In this document: in pieces, positions 54,315 through 63,926 of the stretch | How positions within the stretch are numbered: position 1 is the stretch's first letter | Layout: the number at the start of each line of letters is the position of its first letter | Program-made: the position numbers and the translations under genes | Notes under the pieces: generated by a model | The model's database searches: none | What the model saw: the letters and a program-made list of their open reading frames with translations, nothing else | What the model was told of the DNA's origin: nothing | Assembly: GCF_021532655.1 (NCBI RefSeq) | Contig: NZ_JAKGAS010000007.1 | Span: forward strand, 244,284-308,283 | Length of the DNA: 64,000 nt | Source: Paraglaciecola algarum | Lineage (GTDB): Bacteria > Pseudomonadota > Gammaproteobacteria > Enterobacterales > Alteromonadaceae | Direction: 5' to 3'

Positions 54315-55139
54315 TTAAGGTTTTACAAATTTTAGGGTCATACGTGAGCTTTCACCTATGGCCAAATATTTAGCGCGATCTTTTTCACCTAAACGCAGTG
54401 AAGGAGGTAAAGTCCATACACCTCTTTCATGGTCAGCACTATCAAGAGGGTTTAGATTTACCGCACTTTCAGCTACCAGTTTGAAGCCGGCTTTCTCAGC
54501 GGCAGCTACCACTACTGATTGTTTCATGTAACCCGATTTTTTCTGCATTTCGTCAGCGACATTTTCAGGTAACTTGTGTTCAACTACGCCTAACACACCG
54601 CCTTTTTTCAAGGCATTAAAAAAGCTAGTAAAAGCGCCGTCTAGTCCTTCATTACCGCCCTGCATGTACCAGTTGTGCACGTTTCTAAAAGTTAATACTC
54701 GATCCAGCGAGCCAGCAGGAGCAAAGTCTTGGGCTTTAGTTTGATGAAAGGCTGTAATCTTAGTGTTTTTTAACGAAGCAGTGTTGGCGACTTTCTCCTT
54801 AAAGCCTGCCAAAGATTTTTTATAGTAACTGCGTGCATCTTCATCAATGAAAAAATGAGCCGCATAATACTGACCATTATCTTTTAACAATGGTCCTAGA
54901 ATATGGCTATACCAACCACCACCTGGTGCTATTTCTGCAACAGCCATAGTTGGCTGAATATCGAAAAAACGCAGTGTCTGTTGAGGGTTGCGATATTCAT
55001 CACGTAATCTGTGGTCAGCGGGGCGATCAGCGTTACTCACCGCATCACTGATTGCATCAGCCAAGACAACTGAAGAGCTTAATAAAGTAAAAGTAAGGGT
55101 GGAGATTGCTAAAACTGATCTTAGTGTGCACTTAAACAT
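54315..55139 (-). CDS. Secreted class I SAM-dependent methyltransferase-like protein
   Basis: 274 aa. A signal peptide (first about 27 residues, cut after VLADA) leads to a Rossmann domain with a changed SAM loop (VAEIAPGGGWYSHILGPLL) and RVLTFRNVHNWYMQGG. This is the periplasmic methyltransferase-like group seen in marine gammaproteobacteria; SAM is not known in the periplasm, so the activity is uncertain. It lies 20 nt before purD. Confidence 0.82.
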   Translation of the reverse strand: MFKCTLRSVLAISTLTFTLLSSSVVLADAISDAVSNADRPADHRLRDEYRNPQQTLRFFDIQPTMAVAEIAPGGGWYSHILGPLLKDNGQYYAAHFFIDEDARSYYKKSLAGFKEKVANTASLKNTKITAFHQTKAQDFAPAGSLDRVLTFRNVHNWYMQGGNEGLDGAFTSFFNALKKGGVLGVVEHKLPENVADEMQKKSGYMKQSVVVAAAEKAGFKLVAESAVNLNPLDSADHERGVWTLPPSLRLGEKDRAKYLAIGESSRMTLKFVKP

Positions 55140-55206
55140 ACGATTCTCTTTATACAGTTAAAAAATTGTCAATAATTGTAGCTGGAAATAAAGCCGACTG
55201 GAAATA

Positions 55207-55235
55207 AAACGGGCTTTTTAAAAGCCCGTTTTTAA
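55207..55235 (-). terminator. Rho-independent terminator downstream of purH
   Basis: Stem AAAACGGGCTTTT / AAAAGCCCGTTTT separated by one T, flanked by A and T runs, 35 nt past the purH stop. It would end the purH transcript before the methyltransferase and purD, so these have a separate promoter. Confidence 0.9.
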
Positions 55236-55268
55236 TCTAGCTATTTGTAACTAGGCTCACACTAACAA

Positions 55269-56876
55269 TTAGTGTTTAAAGTGACGCATACCAGTGAATA
55301 CCATAGCAATGCCTGCTTCGTCAGCTGCATCAATCACTTCTTGATCTCGCATTGAACCGCCAGGTTGAATGATTGCACTAATACCAGCTGCTGCCGCTGC
55401 ATCAATACCATCACGGAATGGGAAGAATGCATCAGAGGCCATAACCGAACCTTCAACCTGCAAACCTTCATCAGCGGCTTTTATACCAGCAATTTTAGCT
55501 GAATAAACACGACTCATTTGGCCTGCGCCTACACCAATTGTCATGCCGTCGTTACAATAAACAATAGCATTAGACTTAACATATTTAGCCACTTTCCAGG
55601 TAAACATTAAATCTTTAAGTTGTTGTTCAGTTGGTTTCACTTTAGTCACCACTTGCAACTCGTCTTGTTCTACCATGCCAAAATCACGATCTTGAACCAA
55701 CAAACCGCCATTAACACGTTTAAAGTCGTAACCTTCGGTTAATTGACCTTGCCAATCGCCACAAGCCAATAAACGTACGTTTTTCTTAGTGGCAACAACA
55801 GCCACGGCTTCGTCACTTACTGTAGGAGCAATGATCACTTCAACAAACTGACGGTCAACAATGGCTTGAGCAGTAGCAGCATCTAGTTCGCGGTTAAAGG
55901 CGATGATGCCCCCAAAAGCTGAAGTTGGGTCTGTTTTGTAAGCACGGTTGTAAGCAGCAAGAATATCGTCGCCTAAAGCTACACCACATGGGTTGGCATG
56001 TTTAACGATGACGCATGCTGGCTCATCGAACTCTTTCACACATTCAAGTGCCGCGTCAGTATCAGCAATGTTGTTGAAAGATAATGCCTTACCTTGCAAC
56101 TGAGTAGCAGTAGCCACAGATGCCTCTTGGATCTGGTTTTCAACATAAAAAGCAGCTGTTTGGTGACTATTTTCACCATATCGTAAGTCTTGCTTTTTAG
56201 TTAATTGCATATTGTATGTGCGAGGGAATGCACTGTGCTCGTGACCACAATCGTCTTCACACTCAACTGACTCAATCATTGAACCAAAGTAGTTCGCAAT
56301 CATACCGTCGTATTCAGCTGTATGTTCAAAGGCTGCAATAGCCAAATCAAAACGTGTCGCTTTGGTAACTGAATTTTCGTTAGCTTGCATCTCAACCATG
56401 ACACGGCCGTAATCTTTGGCATTGACCACAATAGTCACGTCATTATTGTTTTTAGCCGCAGCACGCACCATAGTTGGGCCGCCGATATCGATGTTTTCGA
56501 TTGCATCTTCAAGGCTGCAATCTTCTTTTGCTACAGTGGCAGCAAATGGGTATAAATTCACTACGACCAAATCGATAGGAAGAATGTTGTTTTCTGTCAT
56601 GACAGCTTCATCTTGGCCACGACGGGCCAAAATTCCACCATGAATTTTTGGGTGTAAGGTTTTCACTCTGCCGTCCATGATTTCTGGATGACCTGTATGT
56701 TCAGATGCTTCGATAACGGTTAAACCATTATCGCTAAGTAATTTTGCAGTACCACCAGTAGAAAGCAGCTCGACACCTTGACTCGCTAAAAATTGGGCGA
56801 ATTCTAAGAGTCCGGTTTTATCAGATACACTTAACAAAGCGCGACGTATTGGTTTTGCAGGAGATTGGTTTTGCAT
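55269..56876 (-). CDS. purH: Bifunctional AICAR transformylase/IMP cyclohydrolase
   Basis: Last two steps of IMP synthesis. 535 aa: cyclohydrolase domain (about 10-200) with [33 protein letters not shown] and [12 protein letters not shown]; transformylase domain with [40 protein letters not shown] and [12 protein letters not shown]. There is an extra short acidic Cys/His insert at about 200 ([10 protein letters not shown]), common in this clade. Confidence 0.97.
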   Translation of the reverse strand: MQNQSPAKPIRRALLSVSDKTGLLEFAQFLASQGVELLSTGGTAKLLSDNGLTVIEASEHTGHPEIMDGRVKTLHPKIHGGILARRGQDEAVMTENNILPIDLVVVNLYPFAATVAKEDCSLEDAIENIDIGGPTMVRAAAKNNNDVTIVVNAKDYGRVMVEMQANENSVTKATRFDLAIAAFEHTAEYDGMIANYFGSMIESVECEDDCGHEHSAFPRTYNMQLTKKQDLRYGENSHQTAAFYVENQIQEASVATATQLQGKALSFNNIADTDAALECVKEFDEPACVIVKHANPCGVALGDDILAAYNRAYKTDPTSAFGGIIAFNRELDAATAQAIVDRQFVEVIIAPTVSDEAVAVVATKKNVRLLACGDWQGQLTEGYDFKRVNGGLLVQDRDFGMVEQDELQVVTKVKPTEQQLKDLMFTWKVAKYVKSNAIVYCNDGMTIGVGAGQMSRVYSAKIAGIKAADEGLQVEGSVMASDAFFPFRDGIDAAAAAGISAIIQPGGSMRDQEVIDAADEAGIAMVFTGMRHFKH

Positions 56877-56961
56877 GCTTGTTCCACTATTAAAGGCAAA
56901 AAACGTAGTTGAATATAACTCACCTGACCATTCTTGACTAAATGGTCATGGTGGATAAAAA

Positions 56962-56990
56962 CAAAAAAAGCACCATCAGGTGCTCTTTTT
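56962..56990 (-). terminator. Rho-independent terminator of dusB-fis
   Basis: Stem GCACC (56970-56974) / GGTGC (56979-56983), loop ATCA, with A and T runs on either side, 15 nt past the fis stop. Confidence 0.9.
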
Positions 56991-57004
56991 ATAGTCAGTA
57001 TGGT

Positions 57005-57298
57005 TTAGTTCATGCCGTACTGTTTTAATTTTTTACGTAAAGTACCACGGTTGATACCCAACATGATCGAGGCACGAGTTTGATTGCCGCGAGTAAAAGT
57101 CATGATTTCTTCTAGCATTGGAGCTTCAACTTCAGCCATCACTAACTCATATAAGTTTTCGATGTTTGTGTTATCAAGTTGCTTTAAATATTTATTTACC
57201 GCTTGTTTAACTGAATCGCGAAGAGGCTTCTGCGCTTGAGTTTGCGAAGGAGTCGTTACCGTAGTGGTAAAAGGAGAAGTTACATTTTGTTCGAACAT
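57005..57298 (-). CDS. fis: Nucleoid-associated protein Fis
   Basis: 97 aa DNA-bending factor that regulates rRNA/tRNA promoters and recombination. N-terminal beta-hairpin arm, then helices with [17 protein letters not shown] and the C-terminal [28 protein letters not shown]. Follows dusB after 27 nt, the standard dusB-fis operon. Confidence 0.97.
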   Translation of the reverse strand: MFEQNVTSPFTTTVTTPSQTQAQKPLRDSVKQAVNKYLKQLDNTNIENLYELVMAEVEAPMLEEIMTFTRGNQTRASIMLGINRGTLRKKLKQYGMN

Positions 57299-57325
57299 TA
57301 AATCTTGCTCTTTAGTTAGTCATCA

Positions 57326-58327
57326 TTACGCAGTAGGTGAACTTAGCGATACCGCTGGTTCATCTACCAATTTATCAAAATACATGTTCAACGTGTCTAG
57401 TTGCTCTTGAGCATCCTCAATAGCATTAAACTTCGCACGAAACAGTCTTTGCTGGTCTTGTTCGGCCAAATACCAACCCACATGTTTTCGGGCAATTCTA
57501 CATCCTAAATAGTCACCATAAAACTGGTGAACATTGGCGACGTGTTCCAGCAAAATGCTACTCACTTCGTCAATCTTAGGTGCAGCCAATATTTGACCTG
57601 TTTGCAGATAATGTTGTATTTCGCGAAATATCCAAGGATGTCCTTGAGCTCCACGACCTATCATCAATGCATCTGCTTTGGTGTATTCCAAAACTTGCTT
57701 GGCTTTATGGGCACAAGTAATGTCACCGTTGGCAACAACAGGTATCGACACAGCCTGCTTAATGGCCTTAATGGTGTCGTATTCTGCATTGCCTTTGTAC
57801 ATACAGGCTCGAGTGCGACCATGCACCGCTAATGATTGAATTCCATTATCTTGTGCAATTTTGGCTATTTGCACACCATTGCGGTTTTCAACATCCCAAC
57901 CTGTGCGTATTTTTAAAGTCACTGGCACATCCACTGCTGCTACCACCGCCCGAATGATTTTTTCAACCAGTTGAGGGTCTTGTAGCAAAGCAGAGCCTGC
58001 TAACTTTTTATTTACCTTTTTTGCCGGACAGCCCATATTAATGTCTACAATCTGTGCGCCGTTGTTCACATTGAACTGAGCCGCTTTAGCCATTAATTCA
58101 GGGTCGGCACCCGCAATTTGCACTGCGCGTACGCCATCTTCACCTTGGTGATCCATTCGTTGTTTAGACTTGTCTGAGTTCCATACTCTAGGATTTGAAG
58201 ACAGCATCTCTGATACCACCAACCCAGCACCTAAGCGCTTGCATAATTGCCTAAAGGGTCGATCTGTTACTCCTGCCATAGGAGCCAGTATCAAATTATT
58301 TTCTAACGCATAAGGACCAATTTGCAT
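57326..58327 (-). CDS. dusB: tRNA-dihydrouridine synthase B
   Basis: FMN enzyme that reduces U17 of tRNA. 333 aa TIM barrel: LILAPMAGVTDRPFRQLC (FMN), VDINMGCPAKKVNKKLAGSALL with the catalytic Cys, VTLKIRTGWD, VHGRTRACMYKG and VVANGDIT, then DALMIGRGAQGHPWIF. Leads the operon with fis. Confidence 0.97.
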   Translation of the reverse strand: MQIGPYALENNLILAPMAGVTDRPFRQLCKRLGAGLVVSEMLSSNPRVWNSDKSKQRMDHQGEDGVRAVQIAGADPELMAKAAQFNVNNGAQIVDINMGCPAKKVNKKLAGSALLQDPQLVEKIIRAVVAAVDVPVTLKIRTGWDVENRNGVQIAKIAQDNGIQSLAVHGRTRACMYKGNAEYDTIKAIKQAVSIPVVANGDITCAHKAKQVLEYTKADALMIGRGAQGHPWIFREIQHYLQTGQILAAPKIDEVSSILLEHVANVHQFYGDYLGCRIARKHVGWYLAEQDQQRLFRAKFNAIEDAQEQLDTLNMYFDKLVDEPAVSLSSPTA

Positions 58328-58553
58328 AATTACCTATATTTAAAATCGTGCAAAAAATGTCCGAAGTGTTAAAAAGGGGCGCAAGTTTACGGTTTTTTTT
58401 CAGGCTTGAAAAGCCCATAAAAGAAACAATTTTGTACTTTTTTTAGCCAAAGCGTATTGACAAAGGAATAATCCGCTAAATTTACCTAGAAATTACTCAT
58501 TATGTAGCAAACAGATAACAATTGAGTAACAGATAGATTTGATTGGGAATAAT

Positions 58554-58871
58554 CTATATAGGTAATTTGCTATTCAAAATATCTTTATACATCACCCAGT
58601 CTCCAATAAAACTATATAAAGGATGCTTAAAAGTAGCCGGTTTATTGTGTTCAAAAAAGAAATGCCCTACCCAAGCAAAACCATAACCTGCTATGGGTGC
58701 TAGCCACAAAAATACAAAGTTTTGGCTGAATAGCACATAGGCAATTATCAATAGCACCAAGGTTGATCCAATAAAATGCAAACGCCGACAAACTAAATTA
58801 GCGTGCTCTGCCAAATAGAATGGATAAAACTCGGCAAATGAATTGTAATTTTTAGCAGCTTCGGTTCTCAT
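58554..58871 (-). CDS. DUF962 (Mpo1-like) membrane protein
   Basis: 105 aa with FYLAEHANLVCRRLHFIGSTLVL, two hydrophobic segments, GYGFAWVGHFFFEHNKPATFKHPLYSFIGDW, the HxxH-type pattern of DUF962/Mpo1 proteins (the yeast member is a 2-hydroxy fatty acid dioxygenase). Bacterial function unproven. Alone, with 226 nt to dusB. Confidence 0.85.
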   Translation of the reverse strand: MRTEAAKNYNSFAEFYPFYLAEHANLVCRRLHFIGSTLVLLIIAYVLFSQNFVFLWLAPIAGYGFAWVGHFFFEHNKPATFKHPLYSFIGDWVMYKDILNSKLPI

Positions 58872-59036
58872 GGATTACGACTCTTAATCATGTATTTCAT
58901 CCTGCTAACATAGAATAAACCTAAGAGAATGTCTAAAAAGCACAATAGAGTTTTAAGTTAGATTGAGTCCAGCTCACTTGAGTTTCTAGTTTTTGTCCCC
59001 ATCCATCATGCATAAAACAAAGGCAAGCATTAGATA

Positions 59037-59894
59037 ATGGATCCCATGATGAGCAACATAGTTAACATTACCCCAGAAAACTTTCAGCAAGTTATATTGC
59101 AAGATTCAGCAACTAAAGTTGTGCTGGTTGAATTTTGGGCCCAAGGTTTCGAGCCAAGTGATGCACTTGCTCCGATGTTAGCCACTATTGCTAGCAAATA
59201 TTCAGACAATCTAGTTCATGCGCGCGTAGACGCTCAGCAGCAGCAAGAGATCACTCAACAATTCGGCGTGCAAGGTTTACCAACAGTCATTTTAGTCAAA
59301 GACGGCCAACCTCTAGACGGATTTGCGGGGCCGCAAACCGAAGAACAAATAATCACTTTGCTAGAGAAACACTTACCCAAGCCTGAAGACGGTTTATACC
59401 AACAAGCTGCAGAGTTAGTTACTGCAGGCGATTATCAACAAGCTTATCCTTTATTAAAAGATGCTCACGAACTCGCGCCTGAAAGAGCGGACATCAAATT
59501 ATTATTAGCAGATAGCCAAGTGGAATTGGGCCAAATTAACCCTGCTAAAGCTTTATTAGAAACTATAGGGCTAGTAGACCAAGATGCTTTGTATAAAAGT
59601 ATTTTAGGCAAAATAGAGTTAGCTGAACAAGCGGCAGAATCCCCCGAAATAAAAGCACTACAAGCTAAGTTAGAACAAAATCCAGATTCGTTAGAAATCA
59701 AAACTGAATTAGCGGTGCAGTTACATCAGGCGAATCAAACTGAGGAAGCGTTAGAGCTGATCATGTCAGTATTATTAAAAGACCTAAACTTTGGCGAAGC
59801 CAAAAAGTTTGCCTTGGATATGATCAACGCCTTACCAGATGGCGACCCATTAAAATCTAAATACCGCAGAAAAATTTATAGTTTATTGTATTAA
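59037..59894 (+). CDS. cnoX: Thioredoxin-fold chaperone CnoX (YbbN)
   Basis: 285 aa. Thioredoxin domain (about 1-110) in which the active site reads WAQGFEPSD, with no Cys at either CxxC position, followed by TPR-like helices (about 115-285: YQQAAELVTAGDYQQAYPLL, LAPERADIKLLLADSQVELGQ). CnoX protects proteins from oxidative stress and hands them to GroEL or DnaK. Start ATG at 59037. Confidence 0.88.
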   Translation: MDPMMSNIVNITPENFQQVILQDSATKVVLVEFWAQGFEPSDALAPMLATIASKYSDNLVHARVDAQQQQEITQQFGVQGLPTVILVKDGQPLDGFAGPQTEEQIITLLEKHLPKPEDGLYQQAAELVTAGDYQQAYPLLKDAHELAPERADIKLLLADSQVELGQINPAKALLETIGLVDQDALYKSILGKIELAEQAAESPEIKALQAKLEQNPDSLEIKTELAVQLHQANQTEEALELIMSVLLKDLNFGEAKKFALDMINALPDGDPLKSKYRRKIYSLLY

Positions 59895-59921
59895 TATCTG
59901 CTCATTAAAAAAAAACTCACT

Positions 59922-61211
59922 GTGACTCAGACATTCACATATTTAGGCACTGTAGATGATGTAGTTCAACGTTACCCATGGGAAATGGACATGGGAACAC
60001 AGCAATTTAATCAAATGTTGATTAGAAAAGCGCTATTAGGTGAAAAGGTAATCATCAATGATGGATACTTGTTGAACCACCCAGTAGCTCGGCAGGCTCT
60101 TCTTGACCCAACTTCTTCGCCATTAAAAGCACTAATTGAGGCAGACTTTGTCAAAATAATGTCTCGTAGTGGCTCATTACTCGATCTAGCAGAGAAAATG
60201 TCTGCTCAAGGAGTGGAGAGTTTTCGAACTTTGTTACATAGCTCAGAATGGCCAACGTTGCGTGCCATGCTAAAACAGTGGGAACCTGGATTACAAAAAA
60301 TTGAAAACTTCTTACCTTGGCCAACCAAACATATTAGTCATGGATTTGACAACATTCTCTGTCGCAGTCGAGGGCTGAGTGTTGAAAGTTTATCTATGTG
60401 CGCAGCTAACAATGACGATTTTCAGCGAGTATTCGATTTATATACTCAATTAAATAAATCCGATAAAGAGGCTACACGCACTCGTTGGGAACAAGCTTGC
60501 ATTAAGATATTAGGTCATGGAGTAAACGGAAAAGACAAGATTAGAGAATTAATGGGCTTAGCTTGCGAAGCTTATCATTACAACTTTGCAGTGTGTTTAA
60601 GCGCTCAATTTGCCAATCGAAAGATCTTAGTTGAGACTCGTTATAGCAAAGCATTCGCTGACTTAATTCAATTAGGTCAGCCAACTGAATCAGAACTATT
60701 AGACATACCTTCTATACAAATTCCCCAAAAGCTACGCTTTGATCGTCCTGAATTGTGGAAAGAGTTAGTTCATCCATTTAGTGATATAGCAAAAGAACAA
60801 AAACAATATCAAAACGTCATGGAGCAATTTTTTATAGGACAAGCAAATGCGAAGCTAGTTGAAGAAGTGTCAAAACAACATTCTAAAGCACTATCAAAAC
60901 ATTTCGAAAACGACCAACAGAATGCAGGAATTACAAAAGCAGCTTTAGGAATAGGATTTTTAGGTATTGGATTAGCTGCTGGAGGCCCTGTTACAGGAAG
61001 TGCAGCTGTCACTGCAGGTTTATTATGGCTTACAGAAAATAGTATATTGCCAACTGTGACACGCGTATTCAAACTGAGGGACAAAGGCTTTTTCAAGAAA
61101 AATAAAGGGCCCCAAGCATTCGACTTAAGTAACAAAAATACTCTTAGTTCTGTGTCAATATCTTTACCGCTCGCTCAGAAATTAGCAGATGACATACCTG
61201 ACTATAAATAA
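59922..61211 (+). CDS. Hypothetical 429-aa protein with C-terminal hydrophobic glycine-rich hairpin
   Basis: Not recognised. The start is GTG at 59922 with no clear Shine-Dalgarno; the next in-frame ATG is about 22 codons on. Most of the protein is soluble and helical. At about 345-385 a Gly/Ala-rich hydrophobic stretch (GIGFLGIGLAAGGPVTGSAA...) resembles a membrane-inserting hairpin, followed by a basic segment. Such layout occurs in glycine-zipper membrane effectors, but nothing shows that role here. It follows cnoX by 27 nt, and co-transcription is possible. Confidence 0.65.
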   Translation: MTQTFTYLGTVDDVVQRYPWEMDMGTQQFNQMLIRKALLGEKVIINDGYLLNHPVARQALLDPTSSPLKALIEADFVKIMSRSGSLLDLAEKMSAQGVESFRTLLHSSEWPTLRAMLKQWEPGLQKIENFLPWPTKHISHGFDNILCRSRGLSVESLSMCAANNDDFQRVFDLYTQLNKSDKEATRTRWEQACIKILGHGVNGKDKIRELMGLACEAYHYNFAVCLSAQFANRKILVETRYSKAFADLIQLGQPTESELLDIPSIQIPQKLRFDRPELWKELVHPFSDIAKEQKQYQNVMEQFFIGQANAKLVEEVSKQHSKALSKHFENDQQNAGITKAALGIGFLGIGLAAGGPVTGSAAVTAGLLWLTENSILPTVTRVFKLRDKGFFKKNKGPQAFDLSNKNTLSSVSISLPLAQKLADDIPDYK

Positions 61212-61241
61212 AAAAGCTGACATTCACACAATGCTTTGTTT

Positions 61242-61445
61242 TTATGTATCTCTAGGTGCAGCGCGGCCACACTTTTTACAGTTCAATTGATGGCCTAACA
61301 TTAACTCTCGTCCTTCTGGCGTGATAACCCAAGGTCGGTTTTGCCAGGGCGGATCATGACGAACGTGTTGGTTATGACCGCAAACGAGTTCGGCCACCCA
61401 GTGGTTTTCTTCGTCTTTATGGTAACCCTGAATCGCCTGAAGCAT
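61242..61445 (-). CDS. DUF3565 small zinc-binding-like protein
   Basis: 67 aa. IQGYHKDEENHWVAELVCGHNQHVRHDPPW...NRPWVITPEGRELMLGHQLNCKKCG is the DUF3565 pattern: a Cys-Gly-His and C-x-x-C that may bind zinc. Function unknown. It lies 29 nt upstream of the yheS stop region and on the same strand. Confidence 0.85.
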   Translation of the reverse strand: MLQAIQGYHKDEENHWVAELVCGHNQHVRHDPPWQNRPWVITPEGRELMLGHQLNCKKCGRAAPRDT

Positions 61446-61474
61446 AGTTAATCCGTATTTCGTAGCTAAGGCAA

Positions 61475-63430
61475 TTACCCTAATTGGGCATCGAATTCTT
61501 GTTGTTTAATTTCTAGCTGCTCTTGAGCATCTAGCCATTCCATTTCGGCATCTTCTAATGTCGACTTTTGTTCTGCTTGTGCCGCAAGTACATCTTTTAA
61601 TTTGGCCTTGTTTTCAGCATTGTATAAATCCGTATCACTGAGTTGCTCCTCGAGCTTGGCCAATTTGGACTGACAATTCTCCATGACTTTTTCAAATTTA
61701 GTGATGGTTTTACGCAACCCTTGAGTGCCTTGCCTAAATTCAGCTTCTAGGCGTTTAATATTTTTACGATCAACTTTAGGTTCTAACTTTTCACTTCTGG
61801 CGGGATTCTCGTTACTTCCTGCTATCTTGTTACTTTCAGCTTTATTACTTTTCAGGATCCAATCTTTGTAATCATCCAAATCGCCATTAAATGCCTGTAC
61901 TTGTCCACTATCTACTAAGTAAAAATCATCACACACTGAGGTTAATAAGTACCTGTCGTGCGACACCAACACCATTGCGCCTTCAAAGCCTTGTAATGCC
62001 ATATTAAGTGCATTGCGCATATCAAGATCTAAATGGTTGGTTGGTTCATCTAATAACAATAAGTTAGGTTTCTGATAAACGGTGATAGCCAATACTAGCC
62101 GGGCCTTTTCGCCACCAGACATAGGTGAAACTTTACTCAGTGCATTGTCTCCTCTAAAGCCAAAGCCACCTAAATAGTCTCGTAAACTTTGCTCCGTAGC
62201 TTTTTTATCTAGGCGTTGCATATGGGCCAATGCAGAATCGTCACCTCGTAAAAACTCTAATTGATGCTGAGCAAAATAGCCAATTTTTAATCCTGACGAA
62301 GTTTCGTATATGCCTTCCATAGGTAATTTTTCACCGGCTAACAACTTGATAAGTGTCGACTTACCCGCGCCATTTTTTCCTAACAAACCTATTCGGCTAC
62401 CTGGTACTAAGTTTAGGTGTAACTTTTCTAAAATAATGGTGCTGTCATAACCTACTTTTACCTGCTCCATTTTAATTAATGGATTAGGCAGCTTAGGCGG
62501 TGTAAAAAACTCAAACGAGAATTCTGAAGCTGCCATCACTGGCAGCAGGGTTTCCATTCTAGCTAATTGTTTAACTCGACTTTGCGCTTGTTTAGCTTTG
62601 CTGGCCTTAGCCCCAAATCGTCTGATAAACGACTCTAAATGAGCAATTTGATCTTGCTGTTTGTCATATTGTAGACTTTGCAAGCGTAGACGTTCTGCTC
62701 GTTGTTTTTCATAGGCATCATAGTTACCTGTGTAACTAACCAGCTGTTGCTGTTCAACACTAATAATTTCATTCACTGTGCTATCTAAGAAAGACTTATC
62801 GTGAGAAATTAATAACAAGGTGCCAGTGTATCTTTGTAGCCATTTTTCTAGCCAAATCACCGCATCTAGATCTAAGTGGTTGGTAGGTTCATCCAACAAC
62901 AATAAATCAGAATGGCACAGCAAAGCTTGAGCCAAATTTAAACGCATTCGCCAACCACCTGAAAATGCAGTCACTGGATTTTGCATGGCATCATTAGCGA
63001 AACCTAATCCAGCTAGAATTGTGGCAGCACGAGCGTCAACATCGTAAGCACCCACCTGTTCTAGCAGGCTATGAATATGAGCTATCTGCTCACCATTGTG
63101 TGACTTTTCAGCTACTAACAGTTTTTCCTGTAATTGACGATACTCGGTATCGCCGTCAATCACGTAATCTAACGCAGAACGCTCTACCGCGGGAGTTTCT
63201 TGGGCTACTGAAACTATCTTCCAGTTCTTAGGAATATTAAAGTCGCCATGTTCGGTTTGTAACTCACCTTTAATCAAAGCAAATAAACTCGACTTACCAC
63301 AGCCGTTGGCGCCAATTAGTCCGGCCTTGTGGCCAGGGTAAACTACCGCATTGGCGTTCTGCAGCAACATTTTACTGCCGCGCATAAGAGAAACATCAGA
63401 AAATTGGATCATGAAAACCTGTTTAACCAC
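61475..63430 (-). CDS. yheS: ABC-F ATPase YheS
   Basis: Ribosome-associated ABC-F protein. Two ATPase domains: Walker A GANGCGKSS and GKNGAGKST, signatures AFSGGWRMRLNLAQ and MSGGEKARLVLA, Walker B LLLLDEPTNHLDLD twice, and a linker with AKQAQSRVKQLARME. The C-terminal extension is coiled coil. The likely start is the ATG at 63412 (MIQFSDVSLMRG); the open frame begins six codons earlier. Neighbour yheV supports the identity. Confidence 0.92.
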   Translation of the reverse strand: MVKQVFMIQFSDVSLMRGSKMLLQNANAVVYPGHKAGLIGANGCGKSSLFALIKGELQTEHGDFNIPKNWKIVSVAQETPAVERSALDYVIDGDTEYRQLQEKLLVAEKSHNGEQIAHIHSLLEQVGAYDVDARAATILAGLGFANDAMQNPVTAFSGGWRMRLNLAQALLCHSDLLLLDEPTNHLDLDAVIWLEKWLQRYTGTLLLISHDKSFLDSTVNEIISVEQQQLVSYTGNYDAYEKQRAERLRLQSLQYDKQQDQIAHLESFIRRFGAKASKAKQAQSRVKQLARMETLLPVMAASEFSFEFFTPPKLPNPLIKMEQVKVGYDSTIILEKLHLNLVPGSRIGLLGKNGAGKSTLIKLLAGEKLPMEGIYETSSGLKIGYFAQHQLEFLRGDDSALAHMQRLDKKATEQSLRDYLGGFGFRGDNALSKVSPMSGGEKARLVLAITVYQKPNLLLLDEPTNHLDLDMRNALNMALQGFEGAMVLVSHDRYLLTSVCDDFYLVDSGQVQAFNGDLDDYKDWILKSNKAESNKIAGSNENPARSEKLEPKVDRKNIKRLEAEFRQGTQGLRKTITKFEKVMENCQSKLAKLEEQLSDTDLYNAENKAKLKDVLAAQAEQKSTLEDAEMEWLDAQEQLEIKQQEFDAQLG

Positions 63431-63562
63431 TCTTCAAGGCTTAAATCACAGCTTATTCAACCGCTTTCATAGAAGAAGAGATAACACTAAAAATTAATTG
63501 CGGGTATCATACCAAGATGCACTCTCGAAAAAATCCCTAATATTAGAGTAGTTACCAAAAGA

Positions 63563-63769
63563 ATGACTAAGAAGACGAAAAAACGCTTTGTAGCCGGCGC
63601 TACATGCCCACAATGTAAATCCCTCGACACTATAATGTTGTTTTTTGAAAACAACGTAGAAAAAATTGAATGTGTTAAGTGTGACTACCACGAATCACAA
63701 ACCGACAAACAGGTCACCAAAGCCACCCGCAGCAGTGAAAATGTAATTGGTGTGTTTAAGCCTGATTAA
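63563..63769 (+). CDS. yheV: YheV-family zinc-ribbon protein
   Basis: 68 aa: KKRFVAGATCPQCKSLDTI and IECVKCDYHESQTD give two CxxC knuckles of a zinc ribbon, then a short tail ending VFKPD. Divergent from yheS, as the two are close neighbours in E. coli. Function unknown. Confidence 0.88.
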   Translation: MTKKTKKRFVAGATCPQCKSLDTIMLFFENNVEKIECVKCDYHESQTDKQVTKATRSSENVIGVFKPD

Positions 63770-63885
63770 ATATCGATAATAATATGACTGCAATATTTTT
63801 AATATGACAAGGATGTCTTATTTGGGTGAGCTTCATCAGGGATGTGCACACTCCTACCTTGAAGTATTTAAACACCAGATAGCAA

Positions 63886-63914
63886 AAAAGGGCTACCCGT
63901 TTGGATAGCCCTTC
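63886..63914 (-). terminator. Terminator of the rRNA operon
   Basis: Inverted repeat AAGGGCTA / TAGCCCTT between 63888 and 63913, with A-rich sequence on the left giving a T run on the minus strand. It lies just past the 3' end of the 5S gene. Confidence 0.8.
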
Positions 63915-63926
63915 TTCTAATTGGGA

